Below, one piece after another: positions 1-7,839 of a DNA stretch of 64,000 bases. A model generated the notes under the pieces. That model searched no databases. It had not been told where the DNA came from and saw only the letters and a list, made by a program, of their open reading frames with translations. This DNA is from Variovorax brevis (GTDB lineage: Bacteria; Pseudomonadota; Gammaproteobacteria; Burkholderiales; Burkholderiaceae_C): the NCBI RefSeq assembly GCF_030317105.1, contig NZ_JASZYG010000002.1, positions 124,001-188,000 of the forward strand, written 5' to 3'. Made by a program: the position numbers and the translations under genes. How positions within the stretch are numbered: position 1 is the first letter of the stretch; each line of letters begins with the position of its first letter.

Positions 1-50
1 TCATCCTGCGCGGCGACTTCCTTGCGGCGATGGGCTTGACTCCCAAGTAG
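1..50 (+). CDS. C-terminal end of an unidentified gene cut by the window edge
   Basis: An open frame entering from the left edge (codons from base 3) ends in ILRGDFLAAMGLTPK and a TAG at 48-50. Only 15 residues are visible, which is too little to name a family. It would be convergent with the DUF502 gene that follows. It could be chance. Confidence 0.35.
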   Translation, partial: ILRGDFLAAMGLTPK

Positions 51-100
51 TAAAGCCTGAGGGTGACCGCTGCACCCTCTTGATGGATATTCGGGTGCGC

Positions 101-724
101 TCAGGCCGGTGGAACGGCCGGTGCACCGTGAATCGTGCTGGCCTCGAGAGGTCGCATCGCCTTGAGCAGATCACGCGTGCCTGCGCCCCACTTGCCCATG
201 GCCTGCAAGGCCTGGACGAGGCTCGCGTCGAGCACCCGCACACGCTGCGGTGCGACGACATAGACCGCACCGGAAAGCGGGGTCGGCGAGCCGGGCACGA
301 AGATGGTGTAGCGGCCATCGTCATGCTGCTCGACGACAAAGGCGATCAAGGCCTGGTCGTCGAACTCGACGAGCGCCACTTCGAATTCAGCGGTCTCATC
401 GCCAAAGCTGCGGCGCATGACACTGCGGATGAATGAATACCCGGGAATGCGCTCGAGCAAGGTGACATTGACCCAGTGCCCCAAGCGCTTGCCCGCCCAG
501 GTGCGCATTGCCAGCCCGACGAGAAAGCTCGCCAGCAGCACCAACGCGATCGCCACGATGTTGTGGTGCCCTGCCTCGACCGGCACGAGCGACACGATCG
601 GCTTCACCAGTGCCACCATGCCTTGCATGGCCTTGGCCAGCAGCAGCACGGCCAGGTAGATGGGCAGCAGCACCAGCACTCCGCCGATGAAGGTGGTCTT
701 CACGAATCCCCAGATCGCGTGCAT
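101..724 (-). CDS. DUF502 family membrane protein
   Basis: This 207-residue protein has two hydrophobic segments near the N-terminus (about residues 10-28 and 55-72), followed by a soluble domain with the motifs IPGYSFIRSVMRR and FVPGSPTPLSGAVYVV that mark the DUF502 family. DUF502 proteins are inner-membrane proteins of unknown function found widely in proteobacteria, and the length is normal. It lies downstream of, and on the same strand as, an FAH-family gene with a gap of about 36 bases, so it may be read from that transcript or stand alone. No function can be derived from the sequence. Confidence 0.85.
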   Translation of the reverse strand: MHAIWGFVKTTFIGGVLVLLPIYLAVLLLAKAMQGMVALVKPIVSLVPVEAGHHNIVAIALVLLASFLVGLAMRTWAGKRLGHWVNVTLLERIPGYSFIRSVMRRSFGDETAEFEVALVEFDDQALIAFVVEQHDDGRYTIFVPGSPTPLSGAVYVVAPQRVRVLDASLVQALQAMGKWGAGTRDLLKAMRPLEASTIHGAPAVPPA

Positions 725-760
725 GGCGTTTCCCCTTCTTCAGCGTGACCGAAGCCCTTT

Positions 761-1945
761 TCAGAGCAGCCCGCGTTTCGCCAGGTTGCGCATCAGCGCG
801 CCGATGCCGAACTCCCAGCGCGCGGCCTGGTCGGAATGCACCACGCGATTGACCAGCGCACCCAGTTCAGGTGCCGCGATCACCACGCGGTCGCCCACCA
901 CGTGCGTGAAGCCCTGCCCCGGTCCATGCCGGTCTTGCGTGGGCGCGAACATGGTGCCCAGGAAGAGCATGAAGCCGTCCGGATACGCATGATGCGGTCC
1001 GATGGCGTGCGTGACGATGTCCAGCGGATCGCGGCTGATCTTCGACAGCGAACTCGATCCTTCGAGCACGAAGCCCTCGGGCCCCGTCACGTTCAGCGCG
1101 ACCGTGACGCGCCGCACATCGTCGATGCCGAAGTGCTCGTCGAACAGTCGGATGAACGGCCCGATGGAACACGACGCGTTGTTGTCCTTCGCCTTGCCGA
1201 GCAGGAGCGCGCTGCGGCCTTCGAAGTCGCGCAGGTTCACGTCGTTGCCCAGCGCCGCGCCGAGGGTTTCGCCGCGGCTGTTGACGGCCAGCACGACCTC
1301 GGGCTCGGGGTTGTTCCACACCGACTTGGCGTGGATGCCCACGTCCGCTCCCCAGCCCACGGACGAGAGCACCGGCGCCTTGGTGAAAATCTCTGCGTCC
1401 GGGCCGATGCCCACTTCGAGGTACTGCGACCAGGCGCCTTGCGCGATGAGCACGTCCTTGACCTTGGCGGCCTGCGGCGAGCCGGGCACGATGCCGGCCA
1501 GGTTGTCGCCCAGCACGCCGCTCAGGGCGGTGCGGATCGCCTCGGCCTTCGAGGCCTCGCCGCGCGATTGCTCTTCGATCACGCGCTCGAGCAGGCTTTC
1601 GACGAAGGTCACGCCGCTGGCCTTGATGACCTGCAAGTCGCAGGGCGCGAGCAGCCAGGCCTTCGAGGTGTCGCGCGTGGTCTCGTCGCTGTTGGCCAGC
1701 ACTTCGTCGAGCGAAGCGATGCACGGTGCCTTGCCGTCTTTCAGCGCAGACCGCACGCGCGTCGCCGCGTCGCTGGATTCCAGGAGTTGGCTGGCGGTGG
1801 GCGCGATGGCTGACAAGTCGTGCAGCCCACCCTGATGCACCGCCACCGGGGTCGGCCCGACATCGGGTTGCCAGATGCGGCCGATGAGCGTGGCGCGATC
1901 GGCGTCGCGCGGGAGGGTCTGGGCGGGAGAGAGGGTCGCGTTCAT
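761..1945 (-). CDS. Fumarylacetoacetate hydrolase (FAH) family protein
   Basis: This 394-residue protein carries the FAH-fold metal site: an acidic pair in NNPEPEVVL and an aspartate in GNDVNLRDFEGRS. FAH-superfamily enzymes cleave C-C bonds, hydrate or decarboxylate diketo or oxo acids using Mg2+. It is longer than the common 280-residue hydrolases and resembles the group annotated for sugar-acid or diketo-acid breakdown, but the substrate is not known. The start was moved from an upstream ATG at 1990 to the ATG at 1943-1945 because ACGGAGACCTC precedes it as a ribosome site. It follows the TRAP operon on the same strand after 130 bases, so its substrate may be what the TRAP system imports. 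Confidence 0.82.
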   Translation of the reverse strand: MNATLSPAQTLPRDADRATLIGRIWQPDVGPTPVAVHQGGLHDLSAIAPTASQLLESSDAATRVRSALKDGKAPCIASLDEVLANSDETTRDTSKAWLLAPCDLQVIKASGVTFVESLLERVIEEQSRGEASKAEAIRTALSGVLGDNLAGIVPGSPQAAKVKDVLIAQGAWSQYLEVGIGPDAEIFTKAPVLSSVGWGADVGIHAKSVWNNPEPEVVLAVNSRGETLGAALGNDVNLRDFEGRSALLLGKAKDNNASCSIGPFIRLFDEHFGIDDVRRVTVALNVTGPEGFVLEGSSSLSKISRDPLDIVTHAIGPHHAYPDGFMLFLGTMFAPTQDRHGPGQGFTHVVGDRVVIAAPELGALVNRVVHSDQAARWEFGIGALMRNLAKRGLL

Positions 1946-2075
1946 GAGGTCTCCGTAAGGTGCGTGCAGGCCATGCGGCACCGCCTGCAAGGGCGGATTC
2001 GCCGCGTGGCGCCGATCGTACGGGATGCGCGCAAAATGCGCGCCCTCTTCCGCTCTCTTCCGGCCGCGGTACGAC

Positions 2076-3080
2076 TTACTTGCGCACCTTCGCGATCTCG
2101 GCCATCAGTTCCTTGACCGTGGCTTCACCGACGTTCGCGCTGTACTTGTCGATCACCGGCTTGACCTTTTCACGCAGCTTGGCCATCTCCGCCGGCGGCA
2201 GTTCGGTCACCGTCATGCCGGCCGTCTTGAGCGCTTCCAGCGCACTGTCCGCCGCGCCGCGCGACACCTGGCGCTGGAACTTCGTCGCCTCGTTGGCCGA
2301 GTCGGTGATGATCTTCTTCTCCTGGTCGCTCATGCCGTCCCAGGTCTTCTTGCTGATGATCAGCGCCTGCGGGTTGTAGATGTGGCGCGTCTGCGTGATG
2401 TACTTCTGCACTTCCGCGAACTTGGACGACAAGATCACCGTGTTGGGGTTCTCCTGGCCGTCGACCGCCTTCTGGTCCAGCGCCGAATACAGCTCGGGGA
2501 AAGGCAGCGGCGTCGCGTTGGCGCCCAGCGTGTTGAACAGGTCGACGTAGATTGGCGACTGGATCACGCGGATCTTCAGGCCCGCGATGTCTTCTGCCTT
2601 GGCGATCGGGCGCTTGCTGTTGGTGAGGTTTCGAAAACCCAGGTCCCAGTAGCCCAGGCCATGCAGGCCTTTTTCTTCCAGCGTGCCCATGAGCTTCTGG
2701 CCGAAGGGGCCGTCGGTCACTGCGTCGGCTTCCTGCCCGTTGTTGAACAGGAAGGGGAAGTCGTAGGCCGCGAACTCCTTGACCTGCGCGCTCAGGATGC
2801 CAGCGTTCAGCACCGTGATCTCGATCGTGCCGCCCTGCAAGGCCGACACCGTCTGCAAGTCTCCGCCGAGCGATCCGCCAGGGAACAGCTTGACGGAGAT
2901 CTTGTTCTCCGACTTGGCGGCCACCAGTTCGGCGAACTTCTGCGCACCTTGAGCCTGCGGGTGGCCCGTCTGGTTCTGGAACGCGAACTTGAGTGTGCGC
3001 TCTTTCACCTGCGCGCCCGCTGCGGTCATGGCGACCAGGGCTGCTGCTGCCACGAGGGTCTTCCAGATTCGAATTTTCAT
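2076..3080 (-). CDS. dctP: TRAP transporter substrate-binding protein DctP (copy 1)
   Basis: This 334-residue periplasmic protein has a signal peptide (KTLVAAAALVAMTAAGA, cleavage near residue 23). The DctP fold shows in GYWDLGFRNLTNSKRP and in LKIRVIQSP, whose arginine in this family pairs with the carboxylate of the ligand. TRAP systems take up carboxylates and sugar acids using a sodium gradient. It lies 46 bases after the permease gene dctM. A second DctP (5470-6468) with many identical blocks sits at the head of the same operon, so one DctQM permease is served by two binding proteins. The ligand is likely an aromatic or alicyclic acid, judged only from the neighbouring dehydroquinase-like gene. 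Confidence 0.93.
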   Translation of the reverse strand: MKIRIWKTLVAAAALVAMTAAGAQVKERTLKFAFQNQTGHPQAQGAQKFAELVAAKSENKISVKLFPGGSLGGDLQTVSALQGGTIEITVLNAGILSAQVKEFAAYDFPFLFNNGQEADAVTDGPFGQKLMGTLEEKGLHGLGYWDLGFRNLTNSKRPIAKAEDIAGLKIRVIQSPIYVDLFNTLGANATPLPFPELYSALDQKAVDGQENPNTVILSSKFAEVQKYITQTRHIYNPQALIISKKTWDGMSDQEKKIITDSANEATKFQRQVSRGAADSALEALKTAGMTVTELPPAEMAKLREKVKPVIDKYSANVGEATVKELMAEIAKVRK

Positions 3081-3126
3081 GGTCCAAGTCTCCTGTACTT
3101 ATGAGAAATCAATGGCGAAACCGATG

Positions 3127-4407
3127 TCAGCCGCTGAACAAACGGGCTGGCCAGATGACGAGCTGCGGGAACAGGACCATCACGAACATGATCAGGAACT
3201 CCGCAATCATGAATGGCACCACGCCCTTGGTCACGTCGTCCATCGATATCTTCCCCACCCCCGCCACCACGTTGAGCACCGTGCCCACCGGCGGCGTGAC
3301 CAGGCCGATCGAGTTGTTGATGATGAAAAGCACGCCGAAGTAAACCGGGTCGATGCCCGCCGCCTTCACGATCGGCATCAGCACCGGCGTGAGGATCAGG
3401 ATGGTTGGCGTCATGTCCATGGCAGTGCCGACGATCATCACCAGCACCATGATCGCGAACATCAGCAGGATCTTGTTGCCCATGAAAGGCTGCAGCAGGC
3501 CGACCACTTTCGAGGGCAAGTCGGCGACGGTGATCAGCCAGGCGCTCACCATCGCCGCGGCGATGAGGAACATCACGATGGCGCTGGTCTTGGCGGCGCT
3601 AACGAAGATGCCGTACAGGTCCTTGAACGTGATCTCGCGGTAGATCACCATCGACACGAAGAGCGCGTACACGGCCGCGACAACCGCCGCTTCCGTCGGC
3701 GTGAACACGCCCATGCGCAAGCCCACCAGGATGATGACCGGCAGGAACAGCGCCCACAGCGCATTGCGGAAGGCGCGTGCGATTTCCGCGCCCGACTTGC
3801 GCGGCGGCGGGATGATCTTTTCCTTGCGCACCAGCCACGCCCACGTCAGCCAGAGCGCGGCGCCAATCAGCAGGCCCGGCACGATGGCGGCCAGGAAGAG
3901 CTTCGAAATCGAGACGTTCGCCGCCACTCCGAAAATCACCAGCCCGATGCTGGGCGGAATGACCGGCCCGATCACACCGGTCGCCGCGATGAGACCACCG
4001 GAGCGTGCCTTGTCATGGCCCGCCTTTACCATCATCGGCAGCAGCAGCGCGGTGAGCGCTGCAGCATCGGCCACCGCCGAGCCCGAGAGCGCCGACAACA
4101 GGCATCCAGCGAGGATGGTCACGTAACCCAGGCCCCCCTTCACGTGGCCCACCAGCGCCATCGCGAAATCGACGATGCGCCTGGAGAGCCCGCCGACGTT
4201 CATGATCTCGCCGGCCAGCATGAAGAAGGGAACCGCGAGCAGCGGAAAGCTGTCCGCGCCGCCAATGACGTTCTGCGCCAGGATCTGCGCATCGAACAGG
4301 TCCAGGTGCCACATGAGCGCCACGCCGCTGGCCAGCAGCGAGAAGGCGATGGGAATGCCCATCGCCATGGCGAGCAACAGCGATCCGACGAAAACGAGAA
4401 TGGTCAT
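3127..4407 (-). CDS. dctM: TRAP transporter large permease DctM
   Basis: This 426-residue polytopic membrane protein is hydrophobic almost throughout and matches the DctM (large subunit) family in length and in motifs such as GIPIAFSLL near the N-terminus and the repeated GxxxPPSIGLVIFG and GLVTPPVGTVLN segments that build the sodium and substrate sites of the two inverted repeats. Its ATG overlaps the TGA of dctQ (ATGA at 4404-4407), which indicates translational coupling. It forms the transport channel of the TRAP system with DctQ and receives ligand from DctP. Confidence 0.95.
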   Translation of the reverse strand: MTILVFVGSLLLAMAMGIPIAFSLLASGVALMWHLDLFDAQILAQNVIGGADSFPLLAVPFFMLAGEIMNVGGLSRRIVDFAMALVGHVKGGLGYVTILAGCLLSALSGSAVADAAALTALLLPMMVKAGHDKARSGGLIAATGVIGPVIPPSIGLVIFGVAANVSISKLFLAAIVPGLLIGAALWLTWAWLVRKEKIIPPPRKSGAEIARAFRNALWALFLPVIILVGLRMGVFTPTEAAVVAAVYALFVSMVIYREITFKDLYGIFVSAAKTSAIVMFLIAAAMVSAWLITVADLPSKVVGLLQPFMGNKILLMFAIMVLVMIVGTAMDMTPTILILTPVLMPIVKAAGIDPVYFGVLFIINNSIGLVTPPVGTVLNVVAGVGKISMDDVTKGVVPFMIAEFLIMFVMVLFPQLVIWPARLFSG

Positions 4408-4964
4408 GGCTTGCCCCCGTGGGCTGGGCCCTGTCCGAGAATTTGTTGAAGTTGCACCGACTCTTCGGATTCCTGGATCATCACCAGGTCCTCATCGGCA
4501 ATTTGCCCGCTCAGCAGCCGATAAAGATCGAGCGCCAGGATCAACCCGGCCAGCACGGCAAACACGATGCCCACGCCGTAGACGATGGCCATCGAGGCCC
4601 CCGTCACCGGCGCCGTCACGTCCCAGTTGATCTTCGTTTGCGCCAGGCTCCCCTGGAAAAGCAGCCAGGTGATGTAGAGCATGACCACGTGCCCGGCGAC
4701 GGCGCAGAACTTCTTGCCGATGGCTGGCAACTTTTGCACCACCATGTCCATGCCGAGGTGGCCATGCTCCTTCAGTGCCACCACGGCGCCCAGGAAAGTC
4801 ACCCAGATGAAGAGCCAGCGCGAGACTTCTTCCGACACCGTGATGCCGGAGTTGAAGCCGTAGCGCAGCACTACGTTGCCGAACACCAGCACCACCATCA
4901 CCGCCAGGAAGAAGGCAATGATGGCTTCAATGCCCTTGCAGCATCGGTCGATCCATTGGTTCAT
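4404..4964 (-). CDS. dctQ: TRAP transporter small permease DctQ
   Basis: This 186-residue protein has four predicted membrane spans and the DctQ motif RWLFIWVTFLGAVVALKEHGHLGMD. The start was placed at the ATG at 4962-4964 (MNQWIDRC); the longer frame upstream to 5126 has no membrane-protein character and would overlap the dehydroquinase gene. Length is usual for the family. It is the second membrane subunit of the TRAP permease and overlaps dctM by four bases. Confidence 0.93.
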   Translation of the reverse strand: MNQWIDRCCKGIEAIIAFFLAVMVVLVFGNVVLRYGFNSGITVSEEVSRWLFIWVTFLGAVVALKEHGHLGMDMVVQKLPAIGKKFCAVAGHVVMLYITWLLFQGSLAQTKINWDVTAPVTGASMAIVYGVGIVFAVLAGLILALDLYRLLSGQIADEDLVMIQESEESVQLQQILGQGPAHGGKP

Positions 4965-5005
4965 GTTGTTGTGTCTCTTGCCATGTGAACGAGCGGATGT
5001 TGCCT

Positions 5006-5449
5006 TCAGGCCTGCGTTTCGCGCAAGGTGTCGACCAGGCCCCGCAGGGCCGCGAGGTACGAGATCGGACCCAGGCCCTGCACCGTGGCCTTCACCGCCG
5101 GCGAGATGATCGAGTGCGCACGCCATGTCTCGCGTGCCGCGATGTTCGACATGTGCACTTCCAGCACCGGGAAGGGCATGGCCTTGATCGCGTCATGCAG
5201 GGGAACGCCATGCTGCGTGAGGCCGGCCGGATTGACCAGCGCGCCCTGCGCCTCGTCGATGTTCTTGTGCAGGAAGTCGATCAGGGCGCCTTCGTGGTTC
5301 GACTGGATGATGTCGAGCGTCACGCCGAGTTCGGCCGCGAGCTTCTCCAGGCGCTCGTTGATCTGCGCCAGCGTCGTGTGGCCGTAGATGTGCGGCTCGC
5401 GACGCCCGAAGAGGTTGAGGTTGGGTCCGTGCAGGACGAGGATCTTCAT
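5006..5449 (-). CDS. Divergent type II 3-dehydroquinate dehydratase (AroQ-like)
   Basis: This 147-residue protein has the flavodoxin-like type II dehydroquinase fold signatures: ILVLHGPNLNLFGRREPHIYG with the catalytic tyrosine, SNHEGALID, and EVHMSN. Known enzymes interconvert 3-dehydroquinate and 3-dehydroshikimate. Two conserved positions differ here: the motif usually read NPGAYTHTS is NPAGLTQHG, so the position of the catalytic His is Gln with a His one residue later, and the usual NVHARE is NIAARE. The start is the ATG at 5447-5449 before KILVLHGP. It lies inside the TRAP operon between dctP copy 2 and dctQ, so it is more likely a catabolic paralogue (quinate/shikimate-type acids or another substrate) than the biosynthetic enzyme. 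Confidence 0.85.
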   Translation of the reverse strand: MKILVLHGPNLNLFGRREPHIYGHTTLAQINERLEKLAAELGVTLDIIQSNHEGALIDFLHKNIDEAQGALVNPAGLTQHGVPLHDAIKAMPFPVLEVHMSNIAARETWRAHSIISPAVKATVQGLGPISYLAALRGLVDTLRETQA

Positions 5450-5469
5450 GGCTTGCCTTGTGTGAGGGG

Positions 5470-6468
5470 TCACTTGCGGATGCGCGCGAGTTCGTCGTTG
5501 TAGAGCTTGACGATGGCCGGGTCATAGCTGGCGGCGAACTTGTCGATCACCGGCTTGGCGATCTGGCGCATGCGAGCCTGTTCGGCAGGCGCCACTTCGT
5601 TGAAGGTCATGCCCCTGGACTGCAGGTCGCCCACGGACTTCTGCGCGGCGGCACGGCTCACCTGGCGCTGGTAGCCGCGTGCTTCGTTGGCGGCTTCCGT
5701 CATCCACTTCTGTTCGGTGGGCGAGAGGCCATCCCAGAACTTCTTGCTGACCAGCACGATGTTGGCGGCATAGACGTGGTTCGTCGCGCTCAGGTACTTC
5801 TGCACTTCGAACATCTTGTTCGACAGGATCACCGAGTACGGGTTCTCCTGGCCATCGACGGCCTTGGCTTCCAGCGCGCCATACAGCTCCGCGAAGGGCA
5901 TCGGCACCGGGTTCGCCTTGAAGGCCTTGAAGGTCTCGAGGAACACCGGGTTGGGAATCACACGGATCTTCAGGCCATCGAGGTCTTCGGCCTTCGCGAT
6001 GGGTCGCTTGCTGTTCGTGACGTTGCGAAAGCCCAGGTCCCAGTAGCCCAGCGCAATGAGGCCCTTCTCCGGCAGCTTGGCGATGAGTGCCTGTCCCAGC
6101 GGGCCGTCGAGCAGTGCATCAGCCTGCGCGAAGTTGGCGACCGCAAACGGAAAGTCGACCAGGCCGAATTCCTTGACGATGCCGGCCAGCGAGGTCGTGG
6201 CCGGGGCCGACATCTGCTGCACCCCGCCTTGCAGTGCGGACTGCTGCTGCAGTTCGTTGCCCAGTTGCGATGCCGGGAATTCCTGCACCTTCATCTTCCC
6301 GCCGCTCTTGGTGGCCAGCAGTTCCGCGAAGCGCTTGACGCCGAAGCTCACCGGGTGGTCGGCGTTGTTCAAGTGACCAAAGCGGATCACGCGTTCCTGC
6401 GCGTCTTGCGCAATAGCGGTGCCGATCAGGGCGAGGGAAATGCCGGCGGCAACCAGCGTGCGACGCAT
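5470..6468 (-). CDS. dctP: TRAP transporter substrate-binding protein DctP (copy 2)
   Basis: This 332-residue binding protein has a signal peptide starting MRRTLVAAGISLALIGTAIAQ and the DctP blocks GYWDLGFRNVTNSKRP and LKIRVIPNP. It is clearly paralogous to the DctP at 2076-3080. The start was set at the ATG at 6466-6468; the longer frame to 6528 adds residues before a normal signal peptide. It is the first gene of the TRAP operon and lies directly downstream of the IclR-type operator at 6573-6587, so it is probably the regulated, most highly expressed binding protein. Confidence 0.93.
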   Translation of the reverse strand: MRRTLVAAGISLALIGTAIAQDAQERVIRFGHLNNADHPVSFGVKRFAELLATKSGGKMKVQEFPASQLGNELQQQSALQGGVQQMSAPATTSLAGIVKEFGLVDFPFAVANFAQADALLDGPLGQALIAKLPEKGLIALGYWDLGFRNVTNSKRPIAKAEDLDGLKIRVIPNPVFLETFKAFKANPVPMPFAELYGALEAKAVDGQENPYSVILSNKMFEVQKYLSATNHVYAANIVLVSKKFWDGLSPTEQKWMTEAANEARGYQRQVSRAAAQKSVGDLQSRGMTFNEVAPAEQARMRQIAKPVIDKFAASYDPAIVKLYNDELARIRK

Positions 6469-6572
6469 GAGGGTTCTCAAAGCAGACTCCAAAGAAAAAG
6501 GGGATTTGAAGCAATCAGCGGGCAGCACTTCGGGCAGCCCGAAACCTGAAGTGGCGCGATGCTAAGGTTTTT

Positions 6573-6606
6573 TGGAAAACGTTTCCATAAGTAGAAACAC
6601 TTTCCG
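6573..6606. promoter_or_regulatory. IclR-type operator plus a degenerate second copy
   Basis: The 15-base TGGAAAACGTTTCCA at 6573-6587 is a TGGAAA-N3-TTTCCA palindrome that fits the IclR-family box GGAAA-N3-TTTCC. A weaker copy (TAGAAACACTTTCCG, one mismatch in the GGAAA/TTTCC core) follows at 6592-6606, 19 bases on. Both lie between the divergent TRAP operon (dctP at 6468) and the iclR gene at 6710, where the regulator would control the operon and itself. Confidence 0.75.
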
Positions 6607-6709
6607 CTTTCGCAGTACATTGAAGGCTTGAAGTTCAGGCGCGCGAATCGCGTGCACGCCGCCGCCACGCGTGGCTCACGGCATTTAGACTGGCCCTCAC
6701 CGCGAAAAA

Positions 6710-7492
6710 ATGACCGCAATACTCGAACGCAGCTTCAAATTGATGGAGCACCTCGTCGCCCATCCGGAGGGGCGCCAACTCTCTGCGCTGGCCACGGACC
6801 TCGGCCTGCCGCTGAGCGCCACGCACCGCCTGCTGGCGGAGCTGGTGCGTTGCGGCTATGTGCGCCAGGACCAGAGCCATGGCGACTACACGCTGACCAT
6901 CAAGCTCGTGTCGCTGGGTCTGAGCTTCCTGAGCAACAGCGGCATCGTCGATGTGGCGCAGCCCTTGCTCGACCGCCTGGCGGCGGAATCGGGCGAACTG
7001 GTGCGGCTTGCCGTGGTCGATGGCGACGAACTCACGTTCGTCGCCAAGGCGCAGGGCGCGACGCGCGGCTTGCGCTACGACCCGGACATGGGCCTGTCGG
7101 TCAACCTTTCATGCAGTTCGGCAGGCCACGCCTGGCTGTCGACAATGAGCGAAGATCGCGCCCTCGAAATCATTGCAAGGCAAGGCCTTGGCAAGCCGGG
7201 CGAGTTCGGCCCGAAGGCGCCGACCACCATCAAGGCCGTCCTCGCCTACGTGCGTGCAGCGCGCAAGCGTGGCTTCAGCATGATCAACGAGGTGTTTGCG
7301 CCTGCCATGACGGCCATGGCGGCGCCGGTGCGAACGGGCAACGGCGCCGCCATCGGTGTGGTCACCATTGCAGGTCCGCTGGTTCGGCTCACCGAAGAGC
7401 GGATGTTGGCGCTGGGGCCGGTGCTGATGGCCACGGCAGAAGATGTCGCGCACGCCAGCGGGGCGTCGGCGCTTTTCAAGAAGCGGGCATGA
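6710..7492 (+). CDS. IclR family transcriptional regulator
   Basis: This 260-residue regulator has an N-terminal winged helix-turn-helix (RQLSALATDLGLPLSATHRL, about residues 22-41) and a C-terminal IclR effector domain (about 75-250, with the typical SSAGHAWLS and FAPAMTAMAAPVR blocks). It is divergent from the TRAP operon and separated from it by 241 bases that contain an IclR-type palindrome, so it is very probably the operon's local regulator, with the imported acid or a product as effector. The ATG at 6710 gives a normal family length. Confidence 0.92.
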   Translation: MTAILERSFKLMEHLVAHPEGRQLSALATDLGLPLSATHRLLAELVRCGYVRQDQSHGDYTLTIKLVSLGLSFLSNSGIVDVAQPLLDRLAAESGELVRLAVVDGDELTFVAKAQGATRGLRYDPDMGLSVNLSCSSAGHAWLSTMSEDRALEIIARQGLGKPGEFGPKAPTTIKAVLAYVRAARKRGFSMINEVFAPAMTAMAAPVRTGNGAAIGVVTIAGPLVRLTEERMLALGPVLMATAEDVAHASGASALFKKRA

Positions 7493-7644
7493 TTCGCAGG
7501 GCTGCTGCCAAGGCCAGCACCGCAGCAGCCCGACGGCAGAACACGGCCCTGACACAATATTTGCGTGTGTACGGACTCACATCGGAGTACATTGAGCTCA
7601 CGATGAAAGTGCCCTCGCTCGCAGTCCAACACATGGAGGGTCCC

Positions 7645-7794
7645 ATGACCCTGTGCCCCGTTGCCGTTGCGGTCGGTTGCAAAAGATGCCCGGCCTTTTC
7701 AATTTGCCCCTTGAAAAGCGTCATTGGCGACTTCAAGAAGCCGCCGGTCGTCGTCGCCACGCCGACCTCCAAGTCACCCTTCAAAGCACCCTGA
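7645..7794 (+). CDS. Small cysteine-rich protein of 49 residues
   Basis: A short frame starts at ATG 7645 with a strong GGAGGG five to six bases upstream and runs 49 codons to TGA at 7792-7794. The protein begins MTLCPVAVAVGCKRCPAFSI and has four cysteines at residues 4, 12, 15 and 21 (CP-x6-GCxxCP-x4-CP), then a Lys/Pro-rich tail. The pattern looks like a small metal-binding knuckle and I believe similar short proteins exist in related bacteria, but I do not know a function. A longer frame on the opposite strand (7476-7835) covers the same DNA and is judged a shadow because it has no ribosome site and no recognisable sequence. Confidence 0.68.
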   Translation: MTLCPVAVAVGCKRCPAFSICPLKSVIGDFKKPPVVVATPTSKSPFKAP

Positions 7795-7839
7795 ATCGTG
7801 GCGACCAGCGCCTCATACGATGCCATCGCGTCCAACGCG

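Noticed and set aside
2025..3104. 359-codon plus-strand frame across dctP copy 1
   Set aside because: It is the antisense shadow of a clear DctP gene; its His/Arg/Val-rich sequence matches no family and is typical of high-GC shadow frames.
2989..4449. 486-codon plus-strand frame across dctM
   Set aside because: Extremely rich in His, Arg and Gln as expected from the antisense of a membrane protein gene in high-GC DNA.
7561..7595. Inverted repeat TGTAC-N14-GTACA as an operator
   Set aside because: Arms are only five bases with a long spacer and no neighbouring divergent promoter, so it can arise by chance.
7476..7835. 119-codon minus-strand frame covering the gap between the IclR and LysR genes
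   Set aside because: It has no ribosome site or recognisable sequence, while the plus-strand 49-codon gene in the same DNA has a strong ribosome site and a compact cysteine pattern.
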